64,000 nucleotides of DNA from Thiobacter sp. AK1 (lineage in GTDB: Bacteria; Pseudomonadota; Gammaproteobacteria; Burkholderiales; Thiobacteraceae). Shown here piece by piece: positions 35,417 to 45,743 of the stretch (positions within the stretch are counted from its first letter, which is position 1; each line of letters begins with the position of its first letter). The DNA lies in contig NZ_JBAJEX010000001.1 in assembly GCF_039822265.1 (NCBI RefSeq), positions 496,001 through 560,000 of the forward strand, read 5' to 3'. The notes under the pieces are model-generated. The model searched no databases, was not told the DNA's origin, and saw only the letters and a list, made by a program, of their open reading frames with translations. The position numbers and the translations under genes are program-made.

Positions 35417-36484
35417 TCACAACACGGCCACCGGATAGGAGCCCAGCACTTTCAGCAAGGAGGCGAGGTTTTTCAGTTCCGACAGTGAGCGTGCCACCGG
35501 CTCTTCTTCCCGGTGGCCTTCCACGTCCACGTAGAACACATAGTCCCACAGCGCGGTACCCGAGGGCCGCGACTCCAGCTTGGTCATGGACACGCCGTGC
35601 CGGGCAAAAGGCCCGAGCAGCTCATACACCGCGCCCGGGCGGTTGGGCGCGGACATGACCAGCGATGTCTTGTCTTGCCCGGAAGGCGCGGCATCGTGAC
35701 GGCCCAGCACGAGAAAGCGCGTGGTGTTGTTGGGATCGTCCTCGATGTTGCGCTCCAGCAGCGTCAGGCCATAGATCTCTGCCGCCATCTCGCCGGCGAT
35801 GGCCGCCGCCTGCGGCTCCGCAGCCGCAAGCCGCGCGGCTTCGGCATTGCTGGAAACCGGCACCCGCGCCACCCCAGGTAAGTGTTGGTTCAACCATTCG
35901 TGGCATTGGGCGAGCGACTGTGGATGGGAATAAATGCGTTCGATGCCCTCGCGCACCGGCTCGCGTCGCAGCAGACACTGGTGCACGCGCACCACCGTCT
36001 CGCCGCAGATCTTAAGCGATGTGTCGAGCAGCAGATCGAGGGTGCGCCCGATGGCCCCTTCCGTGGAGTTTTCCACCGGCACCACGGCGTAATCCACCAT
36101 GCCCGCCTCCGCCTGACGGAACACGTCGTCGATGGACGGGCAGTCCACCGTCTGTGCGGCGTGCCCGAAATGTTTCACCGCCGCCGCCTGGCTGAAGGTG
36201 CCGGGCGGGCCGAGATAAGCCACTCTGAGCGGCTGTTCCAAAGCGAGACAGGCCGACATGATCTCGCGAAAAAGGCGCGCCACCGCCTCGTCCGACAGAG
36301 GGCCTGGGTTGGCGGCCTTGATCCGGCGTAGCACCTGGGCCTCGCGTTCCGGCCGATAGAACAGGTTACCCTGCTTGAGCCGCCCCACCTCCTGGGCAAG
36401 CCGCGCGCGCTGCGCAAGCAAGCGCAGCAGTTCGTCATCGACGGCATCGATGCGCTGTCTCAGGGTTTGCAAGGCGTCGGACAT
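35417..36484 (-). CDS. pheA: Bifunctional chorismate mutase / prephenate dehydratase
   Basis: A 355-residue P-protein for phenylalanine synthesis. An AroQ-type chorismate mutase occupies about 1-90 ('LRQRIDAVDDELLRLLAQRA'), prephenate dehydratase about 95-270 ('YLGPPGTFS', 'NSTEGAIGRTLD', 'NTTRFLVLG' with the Thr-Arg-Phe motif), and an ACT regulatory domain about 275-355 with the 'LESRPSG' phenylalanine-binding motif. Feedback inhibition by phenylalanine is therefore expected. It begins nine bases after serA. Confidence 0.95.
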   Translation of the reverse strand: MSDALQTLRQRIDAVDDELLRLLAQRARLAQEVGRLKQGNLFYRPEREAQVLRRIKAANPGPLSDEAVARLFREIMSACLALEQPLRVAYLGPPGTFSQAAAVKHFGHAAQTVDCPSIDDVFRQAEAGMVDYAVVPVENSTEGAIGRTLDLLLDTSLKICGETVVRVHQCLLRREPVREGIERIYSHPQSLAQCHEWLNQHLPGVARVPVSSNAEAARLAAAEPQAAAIAGEMAAEIYGLTLLERNIEDDPNNTTRFLVLGRHDAAPSGQDKTSLVMSAPNRPGAVYELLGPFARHGVSMTKLESRPSGTALWDYVFYVDVEGHREEEPVARSLSELKNLASLLKVLGSYPVAVL

Positions 36485-36493
36485 GAAAGTGGC

Positions 36494-37672
36494 TCACGCG
36501 GGAATGGCACGCACCATGAGCACGCCCTTGATAGCGGCGATGCGGCCGATCACCGCCTGCGTGGGCTCGCTGTCCACGTCCACCAGGGTGTAGGCCATCT
36601 CGCCTTTGGACTTGTTCACCATGTTGTGAATGTTGAGCCCTGCCTCGGCCATGGCGGTGGAAATCTGACCCACCATGTTGGGCACGTTAACGTTGGCAAT
36701 GGCAATCCGCCAGGCCGATTCCCGCACCATGGAAACGTTGGGGAAATTTACCGCATTCAGGATGTTGCCGTTTTCCAGATAGTCCCGCACCTGTTCCGCC
36801 ACCATCACGGCGCAGTTTTCTTCGGCTTCCTGAGTGGAGGCGCCCAGGTGCGGGAAGGCGACGATGCGCGGGTTTCCCTTGAGGGCATTGGAAGGAAAGT
36901 CACAGACATAGCCACGCAGCCTGCCCGCAGCAATGCCCTCCACCACGGCCTTGTCATCCACGATGCCTTCGCGCGCGAAGTTGAGCAGCACCGCGCCGGG
37001 TTTCATCAAGGCGATGCGCGCGGCGTCGATCATGTTGCGGGTCTTGTCCAGGAGCGGCACGTGCAGGCTGATGAAATCGCTGTTCTTCACCACCTCCTCG
37101 ACACTGGTCGCCTTTTTCACAGTGGCGGGCAGGCGCCACGCCGCATCCACCGTGATCTCGGGATCGAAGCCGATCACGTTCATGCCCAGCCGAATGCCAG
37201 CATCCGCCACCAAGGAACCGATGGCGCCCAGGCCAATGACACCCAAGGTGCGACCTGGCAGTTCGATGCCGGTGTAGTTCTTCTTGCCCGCTTCCACCGC
37301 CTTGGCAATTTCTGCGTCCTCGCCCAACAGGGACTCGGCGAACTGCCAGGCCGGCATCAGATTGCGCGCGGCGATCAGCATGCCGGCGATCACCAGTTCC
37401 TTGACTGCATTGGCATTGGCACCGGGGGCGTTGAACACGGGCACCCCGCGCTCGCTCATCTTCGCTACAGGAATGTTGTTGGTGCCGGCACCGGCGCGGC
37501 CGATGGCCTTGACACTGGCTGGAATCACCATCTCATGCATCTTGGCGGAGCGTACCAGGATGGCATCCGGTTCAGCCACATCGCTGCCTATGATGTAACG
37601 CTCGGAAGGCAGGCGCGCCAGCCCAGCCGGCGAAATGTTGTTGAGGGTGAGGATGCGATACTTCTCAGCCAT
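36494..37672 (-). CDS. serA: D-3-phosphoglycerate dehydrogenase
   Basis: A 392-residue NAD-dependent dehydrogenase, first step of serine synthesis. The NAD loop is '[14 protein letters not shown]', the catalytic arginine lies in 'NFAREG' and the histidine in 'FPHLGAST'. A short C-terminal ACT domain ('[20 protein letters not shown]') suggests serine control. The start codon lies inside the end of serC (8-base overlap), so the two are coupled. Inserting serA between serC and pheA is a variant of the usual gyrA-serC-pheA order. Confidence 0.94.
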   Translation of the reverse strand: MAEKYRILTLNNISPAGLARLPSERYIIGSDVAEPDAILVRSAKMHEMVIPASVKAIGRAGAGTNNIPVAKMSERGVPVFNAPGANANAVKELVIAGMLIAARNLMPAWQFAESLLGEDAEIAKAVEAGKKNYTGIELPGRTLGVIGLGAIGSLVADAGIRLGMNVIGFDPEITVDAAWRLPATVKKATSVEEVVKNSDFISLHVPLLDKTRNMIDAARIALMKPGAVLLNFAREGIVDDKAVVEGIAAGRLRGYVCDFPSNALKGNPRIVAFPHLGASTQEAEENCAVMVAEQVRDYLENGNILNAVNFPNVSMVRESAWRIAIANVNVPNMVGQISTAMAEAGLNIHNMVNKSKGEMAYTLVDVDSEPTQAVIGRIAAIKGVLMVRAIPA

Positions 37673-38747
37673 GTTGTTTCTCGAAGGCTTTCATGTATTC
37701 CACCAGCGCTTTCACGCCCTCGATGGGCATGGCGTTGTAGATGGAGGCGCGCATACCCCCCACCGAGCGATGCCCCTTGAGTTGCACCAGGCCGTGCTCC
37801 TTGGCCCCTTTGAGGAAGGCCTCGTCCAGACTGGGGTCGCGCAGGGTGAAAGGCACGTTCATGCGGGAACGATTCTCGCGCGCCGTCGGGCAGTGATAAA
37901 AGTCGGTGCTATCCAGATAGTCGTACAGGACCTTTGCCTTGGCGATATTGTATTCCTCCATCGCCTTGAGGCCGCCGCGCCGCTTGAGCCACTTGAACAC
38001 CAGTCCTGCCATGTAGATGGCAAAGGTGGGCGGGGTGTTGTACATGGAGTCGTTGTCGGCGTGGGTCTTGTAGTCCAGCATGGTGGGCGTTCCGGCTAGC
38101 GGCTGCCCCAAGAGATCCTCGCGCACGATGACGATGGTCAATCCCGCCGGGCCAATGTTCTTCTGCGCCCCGGCATAAATCAGCCCATAGCGCGTAACGT
38201 CGATGGGCCGCGACAGGATGTTGGAAGACATGTCCGCCACCAGCGGCACTGCGCCAGTGTCCGGTGTCCAGAAGATCTCCACGCCGCCAATGGTTTCATT
38301 GGGTGTGTAGTGCAGATAGGCCGCATTGGGGTCCAGCTGCCATTGCTCCTGGCTGGGCGCATAGGAAAAGTTGCGGTCCTCGGAGCTGGCCACGATGTTG
38401 ACCGCGCAGAACTTCTTCGCTTCCTTGATCGCCTTCTTAGACCATTCGCCGGTGTTGAGATAGTCGGCCGAGGCTTTGCCGCGCAGCAAGTTCATGGGCA
38501 CCATCGCGAACTGCAGGGACGCCCCCCCCTGGAGGAACAAAACCTTATAGTGGGCCGGTATCTCCATCAGCTCGCGCAGGTCGGCCTCCGCCTGGGCGGC
38601 GATCCCCATGAACTCCTTGCCGCGATGGCTCATCTCCATCACGGACATGCCGCAACCTTGCCAATTGACCAGCTCGTCGCGCGCCTGCTCGAGCACTTCC
38701 AGCGGCAATGCGGCAGGTCCGGCGCTGAAGTTGTAAACCCGCTCCAT
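37665..38747 (-). CDS. serC: Phosphoserine aminotransferase
   Basis: A 360-residue class V PLP aminotransferase that makes phosphoserine (and takes part in pyridoxine synthesis in many proteobacteria). '[15 protein letters not shown]' is the standard start; the PLP lysine lies in '[12 protein letters not shown]'. 'LFLQGGAS' and '[10 protein letters not shown]' are also typical. It lies 70 bases after gyrA in the same direction, as in many relatives, and overlaps serA by eight bases. Confidence 0.96.
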   Translation of the reverse strand: MERVYNFSAGPAALPLEVLEQARDELVNWQGCGMSVMEMSHRGKEFMGIAAQAEADLRELMEIPAHYKVLFLQGGASLQFAMVPMNLLRGKASADYLNTGEWSKKAIKEAKKFCAVNIVASSEDRNFSYAPSQEQWQLDPNAAYLHYTPNETIGGVEIFWTPDTGAVPLVADMSSNILSRPIDVTRYGLIYAGAQKNIGPAGLTIVIVREDLLGQPLAGTPTMLDYKTHADNDSMYNTPPTFAIYMAGLVFKWLKRRGGLKAMEEYNIAKAKVLYDYLDSTDFYHCPTARENRSRMNVPFTLRDPSLDEAFLKGAKEHGLVQLKGHRSVGGMRASIYNAMPIEGVKALVEYMKAFEKQHG

Positions 38748-38817
38748 CGTTCAACCTTTATCGTTCATCCTTGCCCATGCATCACGACCACGCACAAGAC
38801 GTGTTCGCATCCCTTGA

Positions 38818-41364
38818 TCATTCGTCTTCGTCGCGTTCGACGATGCGCTGTACCCCCACCAGCTTCTCGCCCTCGTCCAGGTTGATCAAGATCACCCCCT
38901 GGGTGGCACGGCCCATCTCGCGGATCTCCTTGACGCGGGTGCGGATCAGCACGCCACCGGTGGTGATGAGCATGATCTCGTCGTTTTCGTCCACCAGCGC
39001 CGCGGCCACTACCTTGCCATTGCGCTCCGTGGTCTGGATCGCGATCATGCCCTGCGTGCCGCGGCCATGGCGGGTGTATTCGACGAGCGGCGTGCGTTTG
39101 CCATAGCCGTTCTCGGTGGCGGTGAGCACGGAAAATTTCTCCTCGCCGGCCACCACCATGGAAATCACCTTCTGGCCAGGCAAAAGCTTCATGCCACGCA
39201 CGCCATGCGCATTGCGGCCCATGGGGCGCACATCGTTCTCATCGAAGCGCACTGCCTTGCCGCCATCCGAGAAGAGCATCACGTCACAGCGGCCATTGGT
39301 GATGTCGGCCCCCACCAGATAGTCACCATCGTCGAGGTTGACGGCGATGATGCCGGTGGAGCGAGGACGGGAAAACTCCGACAGCGGCGTTTTCTTCACG
39401 GTACCCATGGCGGTGGCCATGAACACGAAATGCTCGTCGTCGAATTCCTTCACCGGCAGCACAGCGGTGATCTTCTCATGCTCCATCAGGGGCACCAGAT
39501 TGACGATGGGCTTGCCGCGCGAGGTACGGCTGCCTTGTGGCACGTTGTACACCTTGAGCCAGTACACCCGCCCGCGGTTGGAGAAGCACAAGATGTGGTC
39601 GTGGGTGTTGGCGATGAACAGCTTCTCGATGAAATCGTCTTCCTTGGTGGCTGCCGCCTGCTTGCCGCGGCCGCCGCGCTTCTGCGCTCGATAGTCGGCA
39701 ATGGGCTGGGCCTTGATGTAGCCGGAGTGCGACAGGGTGACCACCACGTCCTCCGGCGCAATCAAGTCCTCCAAGGACAGATCTTGGGCATCGACCACGA
39801 TTTCGCTTCGGCGCTTGTCGCCATACTGTGCCTTGATCTGCGCAAGTTCCTCCTTGATGATGCCGGTGATGCGTGCCGGCTTCGCCAAGATGTCCAGGTA
39901 GTCCGCAATTTTGTCGATCACCTCCCGATATTCCGCCAGGATCTTGTCCTGCTCGAGTCCGGTGAGGCGCTGCAGCCGCAGCTCGAGAATCGCCTGCGCC
40001 TGGGCATCCGACAGGCGGTAGCCCTGGGCAGCCAGGCCGTATTCCGGGAGCAGACCCTCGGGCCGCGTGGCATCGGCTCCCGCCCGCGCCAGCATTTCCT
40101 CCACCAGGGGCGATCGCCAGACCTTTGCCATCAGCCTTTCCTTGGCGACCGCTGGCGTCTCGGATGCCTTGATCAGGGCGATGATCTCGTCCACGTTGGA
40201 CAGCGCCACCGCCAGACCCTCCAAGATGTGCCCACGCTCCCGCGCCTTGCGCAGTTCGAAGATGGTGCGACGGGTCACCACTTCGCGCCGATGCCGCAGG
40301 AAAGCATCCAGCATCTGCTTCAGATTGAGCAGACGCGGCTGGCCATCCACCAGGGCCACCATGTTCATGCCGAAGGTATCCTGCATCTGGGTGAGCTTGA
40401 ACAGATTGTTCAACACCACCTCCGGCATCTCGCCGCGCTTGAGTTCGATCACCACCCGCATGCCGGACTTGTCCGACTCGTCGCGCAGGTCGGAGATGCC
40501 CTCGATCTTTTTCTCGCGCACCAGCTCGCCGATGCGCATGAGCAGATTGGCCTTGTTCACCTGATACGGCAGCTCGTCGATGATGATGGCCTGGCGGCTG
40601 CCGGACTTATCCAGATCCTCGAAGTGGGTGCGGGCACGGATCACCACCCGCCCGCGGCCGGTGCGGTAGCCCTCGCGAATACCGGCCACACCGAAGATGA
40701 TGCCCGCGGTGGGGAAATCCGGCGCGGGGACGATGTCGATCAGCTCGTCCACCTCGATGTCCGGGTTTTCGAGCAGCGCCAGACACGCCTCCACCACCTC
40801 GCCGAGATTGTGGGGCGGGATGTTGGTGGCCATGCCCACGGCAATACCGGCTGAGCCATTGATCAGCAGATTGGGGATGCGCGTGGGCAGGACGGTGGGC
40901 TCCCGCTCCTTGCCGTCGTAGTTGGGGACGAAATCGACGGTTTCCTTATCGATGTCGGCGAGCATCTCCGAGGCGATGCGCTCCAGCCGGCACTCGGTAT
41001 AACGGTAGGCGGCGGGCGAATCCCCGTCCACGGAGCCGAAGTTGCCTTGGCCGTCGATGAGCGTATAGCGCATGGAGAAGTCCTGCGCCATGCGCACCAG
41101 CGCCTCGTAGGTGGCCGTATCACCGTGGGGGTGATACTTACCGAGCACATCACCCACGACCCGCGCGCACTTCACGTAGGGGCGGTTCCACACGTTGTTG
41201 GACTCGTGCATGGCGAACAGCACGCGCCGGTGCACGGGCTTCAAGCCATCCCGCACGTCGGGCAAGGCCCGACCCACGATCACGCTCATGGCGTAATCGA
41301 GATAGGAGTTGCGCATCTCCTCTTCGAGACTGACGGGAATCGTTTCTTTTGCAAATTGGTCCAT
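38818..41364 (-). CDS. gyrA: DNA gyrase subunit A
   Basis: An 848-residue type IIA topoisomerase subunit that cuts and rejoins DNA during negative supercoiling. The catalytic tyrosine is Y122 (in 'AAYRYTECR'), exactly as in Escherichia coli numbering. The C-terminal beta-pinwheel includes the GyrA box 'QKRGGRGKQ', confirming gyrase rather than topoisomerase IV. In the quinolone-determining region '[15 protein letters not shown]' position 83 is Thr and 87 is Glu, not the Ser and Asp of Escherichia coli. ATG at 41364 begins the standard N-terminus. Confidence 0.97.
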   Translation of the reverse strand: MDQFAKETIPVSLEEEMRNSYLDYAMSVIVGRALPDVRDGLKPVHRRVLFAMHESNNVWNRPYVKCARVVGDVLGKYHPHGDTATYEALVRMAQDFSMRYTLIDGQGNFGSVDGDSPAAYRYTECRLERIASEMLADIDKETVDFVPNYDGKEREPTVLPTRIPNLLINGSAGIAVGMATNIPPHNLGEVVEACLALLENPDIEVDELIDIVPAPDFPTAGIIFGVAGIREGYRTGRGRVVIRARTHFEDLDKSGSRQAIIIDELPYQVNKANLLMRIGELVREKKIEGISDLRDESDKSGMRVVIELKRGEMPEVVLNNLFKLTQMQDTFGMNMVALVDGQPRLLNLKQMLDAFLRHRREVVTRRTIFELRKARERGHILEGLAVALSNVDEIIALIKASETPAVAKERLMAKVWRSPLVEEMLARAGADATRPEGLLPEYGLAAQGYRLSDAQAQAILELRLQRLTGLEQDKILAEYREVIDKIADYLDILAKPARITGIIKEELAQIKAQYGDKRRSEIVVDAQDLSLEDLIAPEDVVVTLSHSGYIKAQPIADYRAQKRGGRGKQAAATKEDDFIEKLFIANTHDHILCFSNRGRVYWLKVYNVPQGSRTSRGKPIVNLVPLMEHEKITAVLPVKEFDDEHFVFMATAMGTVKKTPLSEFSRPRSTGIIAVNLDDGDYLVGADITNGRCDVMLFSDGGKAVRFDENDVRPMGRNAHGVRGMKLLPGQKVISMVVAGEEKFSVLTATENGYGKRTPLVEYTRHGRGTQGMIAIQTTERNGKVVAAALVDENDEIMLITTGGVLIRTRVKEIREMGRATQGVILINLDEGEKLVGVQRIVERDEDE

Positions 41365-41605
41365 GTTTTCAGTGGCTTGGCAGTACCCGCCGGGGGCCTA
41401 GCGACGGAAAAAATAGGACTAAGTCTAGCATGCCCACCCCGCCCGGGCCACTCGCCCAGCGAGAAAGCCGCCAACAACAGCGGCGCAAGACCCATGCGCC
41501 TTGTTTTCACGTGACTTTGCGTTTATGCTTGGCGATGAGTTGACGGCTCCGTGCCGCAGCGGTTTCTCTTCACAAAATCTTGACCGAACAAGAAAGGCTC
41601 GAACG

Positions 41606-42313
41606 ATGGTTACTTCCTCGCGTGCGAAAATTTGCTCGGGCATGCTTGCGGCGCTGACTCTGGCTGCGACCGCCCTGATGCCGGTGCAGGCCGCCGAGCG
41701 CTCGCCCGGCTACTGGTATGACAACAGCGGCAATGTCTGGAAAAACAACTACAACCAATGTTGGCGCAGCGGCTATTGGACGCCCTCCATGGCGACCGCG
41801 GAGTGCGATCCGGATTTGGTGAAAAAAGAAGCGCCCAAGGCCGCCGCCAAACAGGACACCGTCCCCGCCGCACCGCTCGTGCCGCCCACCGGTCCTGCCA
41901 AGCCCGCCTTCGCCAAGGTAACCATCCAAGCCGAGGCCTTGTTCGACTTCGACAAGGCCGTGGTGCGTCCGGACGGCAAAGCGGTGCTGGATCGGGAAGT
42001 GGTGGCCAAGATGAAGGAGTATCCCCAGGTGGAAGTACTGCTGATCACCGGCCACGCCGACCGCATCGGCAGCGCGAAGTACAACATGAAGCTCTCCGAG
42101 CGTCGCGCCAATGCGGTGAAGGAGTACCTGATCTCCCAAGGCATCGAAGCCAGCCGCCTGGAAACTGCGGCCAAGGGTGAATCCGAGCCAGTGGTGGACT
42201 GCAAGAACATCAAGGGTCCGGAAAATCGCCACAACAAGAAACTGGTGGAGTGTCTGCAACCCAACCGCCGCGTGGTGGTGGAAATCAAGGTGCAAAAGTC
42301 CTCCGCCGACTAA
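41606..42313 (+). CDS. OmpA-family outer-membrane/peptidoglycan-binding protein
   Basis: A 235-residue exported protein with a signal peptide (about 1-30, cleavage near 'VQAAE'), a short tryptophan/tyrosine-rich segment ('GYWYDNSGNVWKNNYNQCW', about 35-53), a Pro/Ala linker and an OmpA C-terminal domain (about 100-230) containing 'EALFDFDKAVVRPDGK', 'ITGHADRIGS' and 'LSERRANAVKEYL'. There is no beta-barrel of OmpA length, so it resembles small OmpA-like proteins that tether the outer membrane to peptidoglycan. AAAGG lies upstream of the ATG, and an intrinsic terminator follows the gene. Confidence 0.9.
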   Translation: MVTSSRAKICSGMLAALTLAATALMPVQAAERSPGYWYDNSGNVWKNNYNQCWRSGYWTPSMATAECDPDLVKKEAPKAAAKQDTVPAAPLVPPTGPAKPAFAKVTIQAEALFDFDKAVVRPDGKAVLDREVVAKMKEYPQVEVLLITGHADRIGSAKYNMKLSERRANAVKEYLISQGIEASRLETAAKGESEPVVDCKNIKGPENRHNKKLVECLQPNRRVVVEIKVQKSSAD

Positions 42314-42332
42314 ATCTCGCCATTCCCAACCG

Positions 42333-42359
42333 GCCCCGCCCTGCGCGGGGCTTTTTTTT
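42333..42359 (+). terminator. Intrinsic terminator of the OmpA-like gene
   Basis: GCCCCGC and GCGGGGC form a perfect 7-bp stem with a 5-base loop, followed by eight T residues. It begins 20 bases after the stop codon; the deaminase gene starts 11 bases after the T run. Confidence 0.85.
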
Positions 42360-42369
42360 GAGCGTGTCC

Positions 42370-43686
42370 ATGACCGCAGCACACCTGTTGAGTGCCCGCT
42401 GGATCGTCCCGGTGGAACCCGCCGGCATCACCTTGGAGCACCATAGCTTGCTCGTGGAAGACGGCGTGATCACCGCCCTGCTGCCCACGGCGGAGGCGCA
42501 CAGACGCCATCCCGACGTGACCGAGACCCGGCTCGATTCCCACGCACTCATCCCCGGGCTCGTCAACCTGCACACCCACGCCGCCATGAGCCTGATGCGG
42601 GGGCTCAAAGACGATCTGCCCCTCATGACATGGCTCAAGGAGCACATCTGGCCCGCAGAGAATCGTCACGTGTCGGCTGAGTTCGTGCAAGACGGCAGCC
42701 TCTTGGCCTGCGCCGAGATGCTGCGTGCCGGAGTAACCTGCTTCAACGACATGTATTTCTTTCCCGAGGCCACGGCAGATGCGGTGCTGGCAAGCGGCAT
42801 GCGCGCGGCGCTGGGCATCATCACGCTGGACTTCCCCAGCTCCTACGCAGGCGATCCCGAGGACTATCTGCGCAAAGGGCTGGCGGTGCGCGATGCCTAC
42901 AAAGGCGAGTCGCGGCTGTCCTTCACCATGGCGCCCCATGCGCCGTACACGGTGAGCGATCGCACCCTGACCAAGATCCTCACTCTGGCAGACCAATTGG
43001 AACTGCCGATCCACATGCACCTGCACGAAACGGCGGACGAGATCGCCGGCAGCCTCGCCGAACACCAGGTGCGGCCGCTTACCCGCCTCCAGGCCCTGGG
43101 GCTGCTAGGCCCCACCCTGATCGCGGTGCACATGGTGCATCTCAACGAAGCGGAAATCGAACTCATCGCCCGCGCCGGTGTGCACGTGGCCCACTGCCCC
43201 AGCTCCAACCTCAAGCTGGCCAGCGGCATCGCCCCCGTCCCTGCTCTCCTGGCAGCGGGTGTCAACGTGGCTCTGGGTACGGATGGCGCGGCCAGCAACA
43301 ACCGCCTCGATCTCCTGAACGAGGCGCGCACCGCCGCCCTGCTCGCCAAAGGTAGTACCGGCGAGCCGACGGCCCTCACCGCCCATCAGGCGCTGGCCAT
43401 GGCCACGCTCCACGGCGCGCGCGCCCTGGGCCTGGATGCGCGCATCGGTTCTTTAGTGCCGGGCAAGGCCGCCGACATCGTAGCGGTCGATCTGTCGGAG
43501 CTGGAGACCCTGCCCTGCTATGATGTCGTCTCCCATCTGGTGTACGCCGCCGGTCGCGAGCACATAAGCCACGTCTGGGTGGAGGGGGAATTGCTGCTCG
43601 ATGCACGCGTCCTCACCAAACTGGACGAACGCGAGCTAATGGCCAAGGCAAGCCACTGGAATCGCATTCTGGGAGCCAAGACATGA
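42370..43686 (+). CDS. mtaD: 5-methylthioadenosine/S-adenosylhomocysteine deaminase family amidohydrolase
   Basis: A 438-residue TRZ/ATZ-type metal-dependent amidohydrolase. '[11 protein letters not shown]' supplies the HxH metal pair, 'HLHETADE' and 'VHMVHL' the further histidines, and 'GTDGAASNN' the catalytic aspartate. The closest named activity is deamination of S-adenosylhomocysteine or methylthioadenosine. Its ATG is soon after the upstream terminator, and its stop overlaps the ubiG start (ATGA), so S-adenosylhomocysteine released by UbiG could be its substrate (inference). The same order mtaD-ubiG-mupP is known in Pseudomonas. Confidence 0.88.
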   Translation: MTAAHLLSARWIVPVEPAGITLEHHSLLVEDGVITALLPTAEAHRRHPDVTETRLDSHALIPGLVNLHTHAAMSLMRGLKDDLPLMTWLKEHIWPAENRHVSAEFVQDGSLLACAEMLRAGVTCFNDMYFFPEATADAVLASGMRAALGIITLDFPSSYAGDPEDYLRKGLAVRDAYKGESRLSFTMAPHAPYTVSDRTLTKILTLADQLELPIHMHLHETADEIAGSLAEHQVRPLTRLQALGLLGPTLIAVHMVHLNEAEIELIARAGVHVAHCPSSNLKLASGIAPVPALLAAGVNVALGTDGAASNNRLDLLNEARTAALLAKGSTGEPTALTAHQALAMATLHGARALGLDARIGSLVPGKAADIVAVDLSELETLPCYDVVSHLVYAAGREHISHVWVEGELLLDARVLTKLDERELMAKASHWNRILGAKT

Positions 43687-44378
43687 ACGCCGACGAAGTG
43701 GAACTGCAGAAATTCGCCGCCCTGGCCCATCGCTGGTGGGACCCCAACAGTGAATTCAAGCCCCTGCACGACATCAACCCCCTGCGCCTAGATTGGATCG
43801 ACCGCCAAGCAGGACTTGCCGGCAAGAAGGTGCTGGATGTGGGCTGCGGTGGCGGCATCCTCGCCGAGGCCATGGCAGAGCGCGGCGCCGAGGTGATGGG
43901 CATCGACCTTGCCGAGAAGGCCCTCAAGGTGGCACGGCTACATCTCTTGGAATCCGGTCGCCGGGTGGCGTATCGCCTCATTTCGGCAGAAGCCCTGGCG
44001 GAGGAAATGCCGGCCGCCTTCGACGTGGTGACCTGCATGGAAATGCTGGAGCACGTGCCGGATCCGGCAAGCACCGTGCACGCCTGCGCTCGCTTGGTGA
44101 AACCCGGTGGAGCCGTATTTTTCTCCACCATCAACCGCAATCCCAAATCCTATCTGTTCGCCATCATCGGCGCGGAATACGTGCTGGGCCTGCTGCCGCG
44201 CGGCACCCACGACTACGCCAAGTTTCTCAAGCCCTCGGAACTGTCTCGCTTCTGCCGCGAGGCCGGTCTCACCGTGATGGAGATCATCGGCATGAGCTAT
44301 AACCCCTTCACCCGGGTGTATTCCTTGGGGTCTGACACCGATGTCAACTACTTGCTTCAGGCGCGGCGGGAGGCTTGA
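43683..44378 (+). CDS. ubiG: Ubiquinone biosynthesis O-methyltransferase UbiG
   Basis: A 231-residue SAM-dependent methyltransferase that performs both O-methylations in ubiquinone synthesis. Motif I '[16 protein letters not shown]' lies near residue 50; 'EMLEHVPDP' and '[12 protein letters not shown]' are typical of UbiG. The N-terminal '[19 protein letters not shown]' is family-specific. It is coupled to the upstream deaminase gene by a 4-base overlap and followed 14 bases later by the phosphatase gene. Confidence 0.96.
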   Translation: MNADEVELQKFAALAHRWWDPNSEFKPLHDINPLRLDWIDRQAGLAGKKVLDVGCGGGILAEAMAERGAEVMGIDLAEKALKVARLHLLESGRRVAYRLISAEALAEEMPAAFDVVTCMEMLEHVPDPASTVHACARLVKPGGAVFFSTINRNPKSYLFAIIGAEYVLGLLPRGTHDYAKFLKPSELSRFCREAGLTVMEIIGMSYNPFTRVYSLGSDTDVNYLLQARREA

Positions 44379-44392
44379 GGGGGTGAGCCAGC

Positions 44393-45046
44393 ATGCTCGT
44401 TGAAGCCGTCCTGTTCGATCTGGACGGTACGCTCGCCGACACCGCCCGCGATCTGGCCTTTGCCCTCAACGAGCAAAGGCGGCTGCATGGCCTGCCGCCG
44501 CTACCATTCGAGGCCATCCGGCCCGTGGCCTCTCACGGCGCGCGCGGCCTGCTCGCCCTGGGCTTCGACCTGCGCCCGGATACCCCAGAATTTGCGGCCA
44601 TGCGTAGCGAATTCCTTGAGCTCTATGGGCGTCACTTATGCGACCAGACCGTGCTGTTTCCGGGCATGGAGGAAACGCTGGCGGCATTGGAGCGCCGCGG
44701 CCTGCGCTGGGGAGTGGTCACCAACAAGCCGGCGCGTTTCACCCTGCCCCTGCTGCACGCCCTCGGACTGGCCTCCCGCGCCGCTTGCATCGTCTCGGGC
44801 GATACCACCGCCAATGCCAAACCCCATCCCGAACCCTTACTCGAAGCCGCGCGCCAACTGGTGCTGCCCAGCAGGAACTGCCTGTATGTGGGCGATGCGC
44901 AGCGAGACGTGGCCGCGGCACGCGCCGCAGGCATGCCTGCGCTAGTGGCCCGCTACGGCTATCTCGCCGCGGAGGATGAACCGACCGCCTGGGGTGCCCT
45001 AGGCCTGATAGACACGCCCGCAGATTTGCTCCACTGGCTCGCCTAG
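44393..45046 (+). CDS. HAD phosphatase, Gph/MupP type
   Basis: A 217-residue HAD-superfamily phosphatase: 'FDLDGTLADTARD' (nucleophile Asp and acid Asp), 'VVTNKP' (motif II), a lysine in 'TTANAKPHPEP', and 'YVGDAQRDVAAA' (motif III). The family includes phosphoglycolate phosphatase (Gph) and N-acetylmuramate 6-phosphate phosphatase (MupP). Because it follows ubiG as mupP does in Pseudomonas, a cell-wall recycling role is likely, but Gph cannot be excluded. It ends just before a bidirectional terminator. Confidence 0.85.
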   Translation: MLVEAVLFDLDGTLADTARDLAFALNEQRRLHGLPPLPFEAIRPVASHGARGLLALGFDLRPDTPEFAAMRSEFLELYGRHLCDQTVLFPGMEETLAALERRGLRWGVVTNKPARFTLPLLHALGLASRAACIVSGDTTANAKPHPEPLLEAARQLVLPSRNCLYVGDAQRDVAAARAAGMPALVARYGYLAAEDEPTAWGALGLIDTPADLLHWLA

Positions 45047-45063
45047 GCCCAAAGCACCAACAA

Positions 45064-45089
45064 AAAAAGCGGCCCGCAGGCCGCTTTTT
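45064..45089. terminator. Bidirectional intrinsic terminator
   Basis: AAAAAGCGGCC and GGCCGCTTTTT form a perfect 11-bp stem around the loop CGCA, with A and T tracts on the two sides. It lies between converging genes and can end transcription from both. Confidence 0.88.
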
Positions 45090-45106
45090 GCATGGTGGAA
45101 AGATCC

Positions 45107-45319
45107 TCAGGCCGCCTTCTGGTCGCCCGGGCCCACCCAGTATTTGAGCTTGGGCAGAAGCTGGTCTTCGACCGCCTTCACCCGCTTGCGGTAGCTTTCG
45201 TACCAGCTGCCGGGGGAAGGTGCGCAATATTCGTTGTAATCGAAGCCATGCTCCTTGATGTAGGCCTGGAGCTCCGCGTCGAGCTTCAGCTTTTCCTGAA
45301 TGAGCTGGGATTGGTCCAT
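45107..45319 (-). CDS. Small conserved hypothetical protein
   Basis: A 70-residue soluble protein (MDQSQLIQEKLKLD start, then 'EHGFDYNEYCAPSPGSWYESY') rich in charged and aromatic residues, with one cysteine and no signal peptide. TGGAGG lies before the ATG, which favours this start over an upstream in-frame codon at 45364. The bidirectional terminator follows it. The shape (amphipathic helix, aromatic turn, helix) suggests a small binding protein. I do not recognise the family. Confidence 0.7.
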   Translation of the reverse strand: MDQSQLIQEKLKLDAELQAYIKEHGFDYNEYCAPSPGSWYESYRKRVKAVEDQLLPKLKYWVGPGDQKAA

Positions 45320-45743
45320 GGTTTCCTCCAGAGAAAGTTGCACGCGGTCAAAAGAGAAAAGCACAGTGTTGCCGGGGCCGAATTATAGCAAAACCGCCCT
45401 CATCCTTGCCCATATGGGGCGCGTGGCCCGTGACGATCATTCCGTTCGAATTCGACGGCAAGCCCCTCTGCTCGGGCCAGGCGAGGCGATATTCCTGCTG
45501 CGGTGCCGGGCAGCGGCTCGCGTGGCTTGGTGCGCGGCGCGCCGTGTCAGCCATATGCTCACTGAACGCAGCACCGGCAGGCAGCATGGCCCACCGCGGG
45601 TCCGTCCGACACCGTGCCCGACGCAGTCTGCGATGGGGAGGGTTGCGACGCCGTCACCCGCTCCGCAACCGTCGGTGTATAATCGCAACGCCAATGTGGG
45701 AACTTTCTTCGGCAAAGAGACTCACAGGCAACGACTTGCTCAT
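45320..45743. other. Intergenic region upstream of tmRNA
   Basis: About 420 bases without a credible gene. It holds the presumed tmRNA promoter near its right end and, on the other strand, the promoter for the 70-residue gene. Several open frames cross it, but none has a ribosome-binding site or family resemblance. Confidence 0.5.
45678..45683 (+). promoter_or_regulatory. Candidate -10 element of ssrA
   Basis: A perfect TATAAT lies 61-66 bases upstream of the mature tmRNA 5' end, leaving a leader of about 50 bases to be removed by RNase P. The -35 region at the expected spacing (around 45655-45660) is poor, so recognition may need an activator. Confidence 0.5.

Noticed and set aside
39067..40854. 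A 595-codon open frame on the + strand opposite gyrA
   Set aside because: Antisense shadow of gyrA with His/Leu/Gln-rich low-complexity composition typical of reverse-strand GC-rich frames.
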